A stretch of 64,000 nucleotides of DNA from Anarhynchus alexandrinus. Taxonomy: Eukaryota; Chordata; Aves; Charadriiformes; Charadriidae. Under the pieces are notes generated by a model. It was not told the DNA's origin and made no database searches. It was given only the letters and a program-made list of their open reading frames with translations. Location of the stretch: contig VUYV01000007.1 of assembly GCA_008711295.1 (NCBI GenBank), forward strand, positions 5,028,983 through 5,092,982, in the 5' to 3' direction. Positions 39,301 to 51,790 of this stretch are shown piece by piece (the stretch's first letter is position 1; each line of letters starts with the position of its first letter). Both the position numbers and the translations under genes were made by a program.

Positions 39301-42300
39301 TCAATGAAAAGAACCCAAGTTTGAAACTTATTTGCACTCGTATGAAGTAAAAGTAACTTCATTTATTTGTTACTTTTTCCTATGTCTATTGTGTATGTTA
39401 TACCAAGTATATGTGTGTATAACATGTATAAAATTAGCTACATTACATATTTAAGTAGTACTATTCAAAATGAAATCATGTCAAAGAAAAACACACAAGC
39501 AGTTATACTTGTACATATATTAAAATATATCTCTTTGCTTCAGAACAGTGCATTTAAATAGATTCCAGTTTTACAAATGTATGTATTGTCAGTTCTTAAA
39601 GCATTCATTTGCTTTTATGAGCCTGTAATGCTCCTGTACTAGTATTCATAGTGTCATTCCAATATCAAGAAATCAAAACTTGCAAGAAATTACCACATAT
39701 CCAGTATCGCAGTGTCTCCACATCCAGTAACTAGGACAGAAGATAAAATGAAAGCATATTATAAAGTTTGCCTGGAAAATTGAAAGTCGTCATTTATACC
39801 CTGTTTCTGTATAAATGCCTTATAAATGGTTAACCAGTTTTGAATAAATCTTTCATAAATGTTTAATTGGGGGTCACTGGGTTGATTTTAATTATGGTTT
39901 ATAAACATCTGTAGCACGCTTAATTTATAATCTAGTTTGTAGATGTGTACATAGATCTCACTGCTTTAGAAACAGGCACACAACTAGAGAATGAAAAGGT
40001 TCCTTAACTACATTTTGCTAATTGCTGTCTAACTACTGTACACCAGTGTTACTTTGTAGCATTTCCATTCAAATCCTGATGAAGCGATGCCTTCATGATG
40101 TCCTACATGGAACAGCTCAGAGGCATTTTTAGCCACTGCCCAGACCTTGGCGTATTGGTGAACAAAGCATTAGTTTAAAAAGATTTTTGAAACTGACTGT
40201 AAGAGTACATTCAATTACATTGAATTATTAATGGTGTAACTTTTTTCCTGTACACCGGAATGTTATGGTTTTGAAGCAGCAGGAACTGTCTATATGTGGA
40301 GGTCAAGTAGCATACACAGTAGATTCCATAACTGATATGCCAACAGAACAGTTATCAATTTATTTTCTACATGTTAATGTGATAAACCCCTCTGAAATTA
40401 GCGCAACAAGGTTGTTTTGCAAGTGGGTTGCAGCTGAATATTATGAACTACTGCTAAGAGTGCTAAATTGGAATAAAAACTTCAATGGTGCTTTTCTGCA
40501 GCCTCTGCTACCAGCTACTTATACAGAAGAAAGAACTGATATAAGGACAAAGTCTAAGCAGAGAATGGCAGCACTTTTCACTTTATTTAGTGCAGAACCC
40601 AGGTGGGAATGTTGCTTCTAGCAAAACTGTCTTATTTTCTCCCCCAGCACCACCAGCAGGTTCCTAGCCAAGAGTCTGGAGGGGAAAAGAGTTTTGGCTT
40701 GGACTGTGTTTCAGGCACCAGGGCGTATCTATTCCAGTCAGATATAGGCAGCTTAGTTATTTAGCTAATAACTGCTTTATGTTATCTTTGTATGCAAGAT
40801 GTCAGTGTAAATGATAGAAATGCTCTAGCATTATCACTTGCCATCCGAATAACCATTTTGTAATTGTCATTTTTCATGAACAAAAGCAGCTTTCTTCCTG
40901 AAATGAAAGTCTGAAGGACACTTAACACTTAGCCGTTCTTGAGAAACATAGAACTAAGTGGAAGGAAATCAGCCTACAGTGCAGTTTGCATAGGACTTGT
41001 TTCTAGGAGCCTCCACTTTCACTGAAGGAAGTTTATAAACTCCGTTGTCGTTGGGTTTTTTTTGCTGTTGTGTTTGATTCCAGCAGATAAAATACTGGTT
41101 AGTAGATTACAGTATTTTGTGGTACGTGAAAGTGAGGGAATGGCACAATATGAAGGCAGTAATGTAATGCACAAGTTGTTTATTTGTTAAACGCAAAAAC
41201 TATATGGAACATTAGAGGAGATTTTTCATTCTGGGATTTTTTTAACAAGAGATCTGAATACATCTAGAAGATTCAAGTGAAACTTAGTCTCAAACAATGA
41301 TAACTTCAAGGAGACTATCCATAGTATTCAATATAGAGAAATAAATGTTTCCCTACAAAGTCTCAATATGTATTAAATATGATCTATTTGGGGTAAGTAT
41401 TTATGTATATGTTAATATGGGAGTTTTGTTAACCAGGGAAGGTCTGAAGAATTTAGAAAATATATACAGAAGAAATCACATGCCTAATATCTTTAGAGCT
41501 TAATGTCTTTGAGAACATTACACTTTTAGCACTGTTCAAAAAACTGGTGTATTAACACCTTCATTTCTGTGCTTTTGACAACATAACCATATTGTCACCA
41601 GTTGTGTAGTTTTAAAAGTCAATGCTTGCATGTGTATACGTGACTGTTTTCTTTGTTTTTTAAACTTTATTGGTATTCTGTGTCATTACAGTGTAACTGG
41701 GAAACTTGTAAAATACACCGCTTTTTATTTGCTTTAGCAAATTATCCATTTGGTTTAATTCTTAGTTGCACTGTGTCAACAGATATTCAGTGCAAAGAAG
41801 GTCATTATCAGATCCGGTTGTTACAGGCATAGAAAGAACAATATGCTTAACAGAATGTGCTGGGATTAGTATCAATGGGTTATTTCATAAGTGGCATGCA
41901 AGTGAATGAAATTACAAACTGTTCTCTCTTTAAAGTAGTACACTTGAATAAAAAGCTAAGGGAATTCCCTGAACAAAAGAGTTTGCAGCTATCTAATGTG
42001 TGTTTCTGGTAACGTAATAACAGAATAACTTCATTTGACATTGGTACGTTACATTGGAATACCTATCTCCTCTTAGACTTTCAAGATCTGTCATGAATGT
42101 ACAATTTAAGCTACAATTTTTCAAATTTGACACGTAATCCATAGATACAAATCATTGTGGCTCACTTATAACTGTCATAGGTATTTTGCTGTAGATAAAC
42201 AGACATAAAATAATTGTAATTTAAAGATATCAAAGTGGCTAAGTCTTGGGGTATTTTTGGTCTTGGTTGTTTTTTTTCTTTAGCAGGTGTTAAGTTTGGG

Positions 42301-43997
42301 GGTTACTGGTCCTGCCAAAAGTTGAGGCAATATAGCTGTGGTATAGCTGTGGATTCTGTGGTCCTCTTCCCTTGAATTTATATAAATATCATTTGTAATA
42401 ATATACTGATGATCTCATCCAGTTGAGAAGTGTATGGTAGTGTCATGGAAAGATATTAGCAGACATCTCGGAGACAAAAACTATGACTCAGTACTGACCT
42501 TGACTTTGTTGACTATCAGGGAGATTTACAGCTCACATCCATAGAAAGCAGGATTTCATATAAGTTAGTGGAAAAATAAATGAATAAATCATAGAAGCAC
42601 AAGAGGTACAAAGTAAAATATTTCTTACTTGATTTTTCTAATTGAAGTTTTGCATGGAAGAAATCTACTCAATTCATCTCAGTGGCCAGTCCAGGCCAAG
42701 CCATGACACTCTTAGAGATTGATTGTATCCTGAAGGTTGGTATCTTTTGAAATTGTCATTCTTCCATATACCTTGCACCAGGGCTCCACTCAAAATTATA
42801 AAAGAGCTGGGGGTGGGGGGCTTTATGCGTGTATTTGCCAAATTATGTTTACAGATTGTCTTTAAACTTGGTGGTATATTGTTATTGACATTTTCAGCAC
42901 TGGAATTTGTAAGGCAAAAGTCAACAGGGAACCCAAGACAGGGCCACTTGTGTCTGCTCCCAAGTCCCATCTGAACTAGTTGGCCATATAACACTATGCC
43001 CGTCTCTGGTGGCCTTCAGCCCAAAATACAGTCTTTAAGTCTGCCTTCCAAAGTTTAGTACTCAGCCAGGTATGTATAGCACCACAATATGGGAAAATAG
43101 GAAAAAAGCAATCAATGTGGATACCCAAAGACAGATACAGCTTTATCCGTTTGCATTCCAAGCTGCCCCGTGCTTGAGCCAACTCCACACCAAAGACCAT
43201 GTTGCCAGGTTCATATGGAGTTCTCTGTAAGCTGAGAAGCTCAGCTTCAAAACCAGGGAGCAATGAAAGTCCTGGCAGAAGGAGAGCTTATCAGCACTAT
43301 TCAGATATGGTTTATAGTTTCTGGACTTTCTGCTAGCCAGCTTGGAGAGTGAAGGGACAAACCCACTTTTGTCCTCAGCTAGCCAAGACATGATGCAGAG
43401 ACATGATTAAGAAAAAAGGGCTCAGAGAATTTGGAGGTTTTAGTAGTTGAATTCAGTTCGCTGCAAGCCGTGTGAACCACTTGAATTTTAAGTGTGTTCA
43501 ACTTGAGGGCTGTGTACTTGGTGGATAGGTAGAAGCGTGTCACCATTTAAAATCTGTTTCTGGGTCTTTCTGCCTGACACGATATAGCACTGACTGGTGC
43601 TTGTTTCCTTTGGGCCTAAGAATATGCGCGTATGTATAAATATATTTGAACAAGCCTGTGACTTAATGATACTATATTTGTACACAGCTCTGCAAATCTT
43701 TATGTTCTCTAAGTATCCAATTGCTGACAGTGATATATCATGAGCTGTTCTGTGCTTAATTATTAATTTTACATTAAGGAGTTCCACAGTCAATATTTAG
43801 ATGTTTTATGACATACAAAGCCTTTTCCATACCCGTATTTTCTCTGCAGGGACATAATGTAGCCCTTTCAATACTAAATCAATTACACACATAGTTAAAA
43901 TAACTTGATTTGTTGCTTAAGGTCCTTTCCTAACATGGTGCATCAATTCTAAGGGAGTAAGAACAGTGATATCATGCCCTGCTGTTAATCCGTGCAG

Positions 43998-44106
43998 ACC
44001 TCCACTGTTCAAGCGTCAAGTGTCAGTGCAGACTGTAAAGCTGTCCAGCACAGAGCTGGCGGAGGCCCCTAACGCTCTTCCTGCGGGCGTATTTTTCCCT
44101 TCAGCT
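43998..44106 (+). other. Exon-like CpG-rich patch (candidate cryptic or noncoding exon)
   Basis: 109 nt bounded by an AG (43996-43997, after CTGCTGTTAATCCGTGC) and a GTAAGT donor at 44107-44112. By count it is about 56% GC and holds five CpGs, with a sixth just before the AG. This is far above the surrounding AT-rich intron. One frame is open through it, but the peptide (..QTVKLSSTELAEAP..) matches no cadherin segment or domain I recognise. The pyrimidine tract before the AG is weak. It could be a noncoding or alternative exon, an enhancer core, or chance. Confidence 0.3.
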
Positions 44107-47100
44107 GTAAGTACTCATGAAGTGGGAAAGAGAAAGTCTTTTGGAGTGTGTGATACTAGAACTAAAATATGGGAGAATTATTTTATTATAAACCTTTTTT
44201 CCACATCTGCATTGATGGGCAGAATTAATAGGAGTGGTATCACCTATTTTAAGCGCCTAGGAGTTTGATATCTTTTCTGAGTTAGATTTCCTCCAGAATT
44301 AATCATTTCTAAAGATGCTTCATTGCACCTTTCTTAAATATTTAGCTTAGAATGGGGTGAACTGCATCCAAAATTGCCAGTCCCTCTCCAGTGACTATTA
44401 AGAAACTTAAAAGACTAGATATCTGAGCCTAAAATGGTTGTAACTTAATGAAATTATATCACACTGCCTAACCCCAAACTTGCTGGACTTATTGACTTAA
44501 TGACTTAATTCAGGAAAGAATATCAAGGCTCCTATCGAAAACATATACCATACAGCCCTAAGTGTATTCTTGTTACATATATGGATAGAGATTTTGAAAC
44601 CTGTGATTTATGATATTTTCAAAGACCTGCTTTAAAATCATAGAGCGTAGTCTTTCAGCATCTGAATCATTGATTAATTCAGCTATCAGTGGCTTTAAAA
44701 TTTAATTTAACAAAAAAAAAGAGGATTTTGAATGGGGCTGCAAAGATTTCTATATGCAGATATTTCAACCTCAAGATGGGGAAATGGCTGAAAAACATTC
44801 CATCTTCTATTATTCCAGAATGCTATTAGGGAATGAGTTGTTGCTATGGTCTTGGTTTAACAGCTGACCAATTCAAAGTGTAGGTTTCCAGAGTTAACTG
44901 ATGGTGTTTATCCTTCCTCATTGTGGACTCCTTTACTGTGGGAAGCTATTGAACTTGGTTCAGAAGAATGTATGGGGAATGAATGAATCCTTTTTAAGGG
45001 AAAGGACATCTTTCCAAGACATGCCTTATGATCCTCTGTAAGGATTTCTTCAATACTACGTTTCAGACCTTACAATCAAATATTCCACTTCTGTTTGTAG
45101 CTTTAACAGGAATTACTGCATCTTTGATATGATTTATGTAGAAAAGTGCAGTGGACTTAACGCAATTCTCTGGATGAAGGACGGGGAGTAGTTGCCTGAT
45201 TCATTTGTTGGGTCTAGCAGTAAAGAAGTTCATTATGAAATACTGTTTGGGAAGGATGAATTTTAATAACTTAACAGAGCAGACACTGGGAGACCAATCA
45301 AATAATTTATCCAGTAGTTCATCTGTGGGAGGGGGGAAAGTAAAACAAAACTCACCTAAAAAGATCCTGTATTAAGATGGAACACTTATTCCTCAGATAA
45401 AAACTTTCAGATGTTTAATAGATCAAATGGCTAGGACTTGACTATGAAATCAATACAAAGATGAAATGATACATTAGAATAAGTGTGTGCTCTGGTTCCT
45501 ACAAATGAAGCTAGAAACAGTGTAAGAATATTTACCTCCTCAATAAGAGGTCTGATTCTTCTTTCATTCACACTACTTTTATAATATTGAAGCACCCTTG
45601 GCTTATATGGATTAATTTTGGATTGATGTAGATGATGAGGATCATAGTGACAGAATCATGGATAACAAGGATGGGTGTTCCAGTTATATCCTCACTTTTT
45701 AACATGAGATTAATGCATATCCAGTTCATGTTAGTTAAAGAGGCAAAGAATAAAGATGAGGACTTCTAAGGTGCAGTTACTGATGAAGCACATATTGGTG
45801 TATTGTCATTATCCTATATCCATATGAAAAAAATGATACCCGTGTAAGTTGCTGGTAGCAAGAAGGAAAAGGGTCTAATACAGAAGAGGCACAAAAAAGG
45901 CACAGATCATCCTTTTGCTTTTCTCTTTCATTTCACATATACTGAAATAAGAAATGAGGAAGATAAAAAGGGAATAAAGGCAATGTAATGCTGTGTATAC
46001 CTAATATAGACCTTCAAGGTCATTGCTTGCATTCCATAGCCTCACCTAATATAAATCTTTGCTTTAGTAGTGCTGGGCTGATTTAAATCAACAGAAATTC
46101 TGGCCCACTGTCTCAAAAACCATTACCAATCAGGGAAGATTGTCCTTGCGCTAAGAGATCTTATTAAAATGTAATATTATTACTTTTTAATCAGGAAGGA
46201 TGCCAGTGTACCTTATTTGGACCTAGAAGAATAGTCTAAAGTGATTTCTGGAAAGTAATGACGTGTTTTTGATTAAAGCCCACTGAGACAGGGGAGTATA
46301 ATTGCTGCCTTTCTTATAAGATATTTTTTAAGAAGCCAGTCAATTCCTTTACAAAAGTAGGTAATTTAAAGAATGAGATCTTCCATCTATGAAGTGTGGC
46401 CCTGATCAAAAGACTATTGAAAACTGTGAAAATATTACCTTAGAAAAATCTCTTCGTTTTGTTGTTGTTCTTGAACAAATCCTAATGCAGAGTATGCACA
46501 CAGAATATATGTAGCTTGAGTTTCTTATTACCTGTTCCACACAGACTGTATTTTTACGGTGGTTTAAAAAAATAGACACTGTCAATACATTACATTAGGT
46601 TGTGGGGTTTTTTTCACTTTGAAATGATTTGTTGTTGGAATGAAAGGAAAAATATTCTTCTAATTTCCTTTTCGTTTTCAAAGTGTTATTAGAATTTAAT
46701 ATACTACTGTTTTAAAATCCACATTTAGCACTGATCTCTTTCATTTCTGTGAATTTTATTCGACTAGTTTCACTCCCGCCTTACAGACAGTCCTGGCTTA
46801 AAAAGAAAATATGACTGACAAACATCTCTGTTAGAGCCATTATTGGCATGGTATTTCTATTAAAAGGATCTATTAGAACACACTGTTCCTTCCTCTTTAC
46901 CAGTGCACCCAAGTTTCCTTTTGAAAGGACACTGGTGCTGTGAAAGGGTTGTAGGCTAGGATATTTACCTGCCTCGAAGAGCTGGTGAGTGCTGCTAGGT
47001 CTCCAAATTCAGAGGTTTTCATGGCTTGATGGATAGCTGAATGTGAACTAGGTTCCCAGTGATTAGCTATGTTTTGTTTAATAAGGGCTAAGAGAAGATG

Positions 47101-48077
47101 CTATACTTGTTCTGTAAATATTCAGAATACTAACTCTTCTTGGCAGGGCTGGATTGGAGACAAGGTGAAAGTGGCTTTGAAGTGAAAGATGGCCAGTTCT
47201 CTCCCAGAAGTTCAGAATACAAATAATTGACAATCCTTTTTTACTAACCTAAGTGAAGTCTCTGAAACATCTATTTTCTTTTCTTCATTTATCTTGATTA
47301 AGAATGCCTCCATGCTTAGAGGCTAGGAGAAACTGGATATTAACTACCTTTTTTTTGGGGAGAAAGTTAAATGATTAATCTAATTTTGTGTGGTTTATTT
47401 TCTGTCTTGAGGTTTAGGGGAAGCTTTCTACCACATCCAAAAGGTAATTTCTCATGGGTATTTCTGGATATGAAATTTACATCAGGCTTTATACATTTGT
47501 ATTACTTTAAAAATTGCTGTCTATTAGCAATTTGCATTGCTCTGGCCAGAACTATACCACCCAGATAAACAGGGAAGAGTAGAAGAATGGGAAACTATTA
47601 AAGAAAAGGTAGAGAAAATCTAGAAGAAAGCATTTGGATTATAAAACAGGGATAAGTGCAGAATATATATTTTTAGTAAGCTCTCTGCTTAGCTGTTCTT
47701 GACTATAAAGTTTGCATCTGCATTTAAACAGCTTGTATACGTTTGAAATCAAATTTGAATGATTGCAGGCAATTCCAATTTTATATGGGAACTGGGAAAA
47801 CAGCATGGTGAATCATGTGAGTTGTAAGCATCTCTGACAAAATGTTTCAGCTGTCAAACAGTTCAGATCAAAGATCAAAGGGTTGAGTGAATGAGCAAGT
47901 CACTCTAGGCAAGAGGTGTTGAGTCTCAGACTTCTTACCGCTGGTAGTTTTATAAAAGGGGAAAAAAGAATTTAGCAGCATTCTCCATCTCTGCTGGTGC
48001 AGTGATGGTCTAGAGATTAGCTGGCTGGTTTAGGCACTGACCTCTATGTCCTTTTAGGATTTGAGCTATCTTTCTGG

Positions 48078-48112
48078 CACGTGTTTGCTATTTGCATTTG
48101 TCACGGTGACAA
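48078..48112. promoter_or_regulatory. E-box, octamer and TGTCA/TGACA palindrome cluster
   Basis: Within 35 bp: CACGTG (48078-48083), the exact POU octamer ATTTGCAT (48090-48097), and directly beside it the 15-bp palindrome TTGTCACGGTGACAA (48098-48112, single-base centre). The packing suggests a cis-regulatory element, but no conservation data are available here. Confidence 0.35.
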
Positions 48113-48832
48113 GTTACATAAGTATTGTGGAAGTCTCTCCGTTCGAGGCTTTCAGAAAAGAAGCCAGTATTCTGTATCTTCTCAAGTATGGTCCTGGATT
48201 GTTTTTAGGGGGGTGAATTTAATGATGTTTTATGTCTCATCAAGTCTTTATTTCCTGTGATTTTTATGATCGACTTCTAGTGCTAGCCAAACTCCAGAGA
48301 GAATGTGGGTCCTCTGTGTTTTCTGAGTGTGCCTAGGGCTGAATCTTACTCTTTGTGTGTTGAATAGCTATTTTTTCACACATAAATCACTGTTCTGTCA
48401 TATTCGCCTGCTGTGAGATGTTCAATGCATATCATCATTTACATTAAACCATTTACTTCAAGAGAATGTGTTATATTGCTTTATGAATTATGTTATCTGA
48501 CATATAAGATTATGTTATGAATTGGCAGTTAGAATATTAGAACAGTGGGACTTTTTATAGCTTATGGTCATGATCCAAGAAATAATTCATGCCGTCTCTT
48601 AATAGACTTCACTGTTCAAAAGGGAGCAGACATGAGAATGTGACATTTTTACTACTGATCCAGAACTGGGACAGAATCCTAGTTAAGAAAAAATCTTGGG
48701 TGATTTGCTTAAATCTGCAGCCTGTTCATATCTGGAGGAAGGACGTTGTTTTTTCATCTACAGCTGTATTGTTATAAGTCCTCTTTCACTAAATTTGTAA
48801 TTCCCACTCCATCTGAAGAGGCTGTAGGTGAA

Positions 48833-48863
48833 CAGGCATGAAGCCTTCCCCAGGCATGAAGCC
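48833..48863 (+). repeat. 13-bp direct duplication
   Basis: CAGGCATGAAGCC occurs at 48833-48845 and again at 48851-48863, an 18-bp period. Probably a small tandem duplication. Confidence 0.8.
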
Positions 48864-49787
48864 GTGAGGGAAGACTGCAAAGGAAGTTTTGTTTCCTGGG
48901 GGGGTAACAATGATGTCAAGTGGAACTGGAGGAACTGGTTAGGGGAAGATGGAGTTGTAGTAGGTATAATTTGGTGAGGAGCTTCTAACAGCAGCACAGC
49001 AGTCACTATTCCTCTCCTATTTCCTTTGTTCCTGTTATCTGGAGGTTTAGATTCACATTTAAGAAAGGATAAAATTGGTTCAGGAACACATCACAGCATT
49101 TTCCTTTCTTTCTCAGGAACCCTGTGTGTTAAAATAGTAAACCCTTTTATTTTTTAAATGTGAAAAGTTAATATTTTTTTTTAAAGTTGAGGAGTTTGAC
49201 ATATACTCTGAAATAGAGAACATTTCCACCAACCAGCCCTGTTCCTCTTACATAAAAGTCTTTAATAGCTATGTCACCACATATCAAGGTTTCTGTTGTT
49301 ACTTCTATACCTGTATATGCTCAGATGAGAGGGAAGCTTCATAAGTAGTACACTTGGAACAGAGTTAAAACAGCCTATTGCTTTGCCTTGATGGACTGAC
49401 TGCTTGGGAATAGTTTTTATTTTTGACTTTCAATACAGATGCACAATGAAAATAAACCAGTGCATAAAAATAAGAAACCATAAGTTAACTTTTAGCATGT
49501 GTTTATACTCGTCTGTCTGGCAGTCTGTCCCTCAAACTTTGGAACTCATCACTTAGTTTCTACTAATTTTCTCATAGGGATAAAGTTGTCTGAAGGAGTA
49601 CCTTAAATTCATAAAAGTCTAATGAAAATAAAGGAGAAAAAGGTCCTATTAATGATTCTTGCTAAGGGAATGACTGATGTTAGCTCCTCTAAGACGACAT
49701 CTTATCCATCCAGGAGATGAGCTTTTGGACAATACCAGATAGGAAATGAAACTTCATTGATTTTGCTCCTCATGGAACCGCCTATTT

Positions 49788-49825
49788 CATGCTATCTGTA
49801 GTCTGTATCATGCTATCATGCTATC
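49788..49825 (+). repeat. CATGCTATC short repeat
   Basis: Three copies of CATGCTATC at 49788-49796, 49809-49817 and 49817-49825; the last two overlap by one base. A T run follows at 49851. Confidence 0.8.
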
Positions 49826-49850
49826 AGACAAATGTAAAGACTGCATGCAA

Positions 49851-49863
49851 TTTTTTTTTTTTT
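49851..49863 (+). repeat. Poly-T run (13 nt)
   Basis: Uninterrupted T homopolymer. Confidence 0.85.
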
Positions 49864-51637
49864 GTGAGGGAAGACTGCACAATGTCTAAAATGTTATCCC
49901 AATCAGGGACCACAAGTTTCATATTTTGTACAACACAAAATCCATGATGGGGATCTTAGTATTACGAAAGGATAAATAACACTCTTTTTACTTGCTTCAT
50001 AATTTCTTGTATCTGCACACAGTAGAGCATAATTTTCAGTATACATATGCTACCACAAAATCTCATAACCTTGTATGTACTGATAACATATGCATGATTT
50101 GGGAATCCTTGGTGGGGCTAACAATTTTCAGTGTTTTCACCCAACAATTTTACCCTAAAGAAAGAAACGTTCATAGCACTAGAGACAAAGCACAATATAC
50201 CAAAGTAGCATCCGTGTCACATAACTTCAACTAATGCAAATTCATTTACTGGCATTTCATATATCAACGTCTTGCCTGGAGCAGCAGATACCTGAAAGCT
50301 CTTAACATCGTTTTCAGTCATGTGACACCCTACCCTACAGTATGGCTAGGGACAGTACTGTGTGTAACTCATTCTCAAAAAATCCCAGCACTGAATAATT
50401 TATTCTACCAAAGCAGCTGTGTTACGAGAAAAAAGGTTAAATACTAGTATTGCTAAAGGTTGACCTGCCCATACATCTTCACTGTTTTGTCATAATGTTC
50501 AACTAGGAATGTCCCATTATTTCTTACTGAATTTATATGCTTTCTGAGTGCATTAACTCTCTATAGATAGTAGCAATTCTTAACAGTTCTTCATCTCTAC
50601 TTAACATTACAGAAGTTTTTGTGTATCAATAGAAGTTTGTTTATTATTCATTCCACAACTGACAGTTCACCAATGCATCTCTCCACTCCTGCTGACTGCA
50701 ATATGTTGCCATGCCCAGTCTATTGATCAGTGATGCCATCTAAACTCTAGTTTAAAAAGTATCTGCATATCCTAAATTTGCCAGACATCTAAATAGACAA
50801 CATGAAAAAGTCCTGCCCTATACAAATATAAGATATGCTAAAAGACTGAACTCATTAATTCTTACTAAATGTCTTCTCTATTGAGCAAGGCCTTCAAGTT
50901 TTTAATAACACGCATAAGTTAATAACTGTAGTTGCAATTCAAATGCACTTGATTGGAGCCATAATAGATCTTTCTTATATTTGTTTTGCTTCCCTGGGGC
51001 TTGTTGTCTTTAAAGTACAAAATGACAGTCAAACATATAATTATTTATAAGTATAGCAGTCAGAATGGTATCCTCCTTTGCTCCATTTTCTGAAAGTTAG
51101 TGTCTTTTTTTTTCTGTCATAATAATGTAACGTGCTGTAGAGATATAGGTAACCCTCTTGCTTTCTTCCTTTTTCATCCCATTTTTCATTCTTTGTTCTT
51201 CTTCTTGGGTTAAAATAGCTCTACTTTTTGAAAGGATACCATTGTGCAACTGATTATTATCAGTGTACGGAGGTACATCTGAACTTGTGAAAAAGGTGGA
51301 AATAAAACTCAGTAATCCAGTCATGATAATTAGGAAAGTAGACCCTTCCTTTTCTCTAGCACATGCAGAAAACATTTAACATCCTGAACATACAGTGGAG
51401 ACTCACAAAAAGAGTGAAAATAACATGAGAAAACTCCAGTGTGAAGTTTTTGAGCACTGTAACTCTCAAACTTAAAATTGTTGAGTCCTTACACTGGATA
51501 ATATTTTAATGTTAGTATTCAAATTAAGAGTCTTCTTTTAAGGCTGTAGGCTTAAGACACTTAATCACATTTATTCACGCTAGAAATAGGCCACACTTCC
51601 ACTACATTCCAGTCCTATTGTAAACCCGGCGGCTGAA

Positions 51638-51658
51638 TAAGTAAGTAAATAAATAAAA
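51638..51658 (+). repeat. AAGT/AAAT tetranucleotide run
   Basis: Two AAGT-type units followed by three AAAT-type units. Confidence 0.65.
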
Positions 51659-51730
51659 GTCATAGGGAAGTAATAGTAACCTCATCTATCAGCTGAACTG
51701 TTGCTATTGTTCTCCTGGCATCTTGACAGA

Positions 51731-51790
51731 AAAAAAAGGCACACAAAAAAAAAAAAAAAAAAAGAAAAGAAAGAAAGAAGGAAATAGAAA
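51731..51790 (+). repeat. A-rich tract with GAAA repeats
   Basis: A runs (including 19 consecutive A at 51745-51763) followed by irregular GAAA/GAAGG units; almost purely purine. The lysine/phenylalanine-type open frames across it are artefacts. Without a recognisable LINE or gene body upstream it is a simple repeat rather than a proven retroposon tail. Confidence 0.85.

Larger units (their letters stand above)
31136..43997 (+). other. CDH13: CDH13 upstream intron, part 4
   Basis: Noncoding apart from one CR1-like tail at 36331-36392. A 133-codon open frame at 35790-36191 (+) shows no known domain, no plausible promoter and no exon boundaries, and is treated as chance. A somewhat GC-richer patch at 34.9-35.1 kb carries a perfect AP-1 site. 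The rest is ordinary unique AT-rich sequence. Confidence 0.7.

Noticed and set aside
42674..43391. Run of overlapping 80-106-codon open frames on both strands
   Set aside because: Considered as a possible retrocopy or LINE remnant. The frames conflict, end in stops and show no reverse-transcriptase or host-gene motif.
48864..49879. The 16-mer GTGAGGGAAGACTGCA repeated exactly 1000 bp apart (48864 and 49864)
   Set aside because: About one such 16-mer pair is expected by chance in a window of this size, and the flanks do not match.
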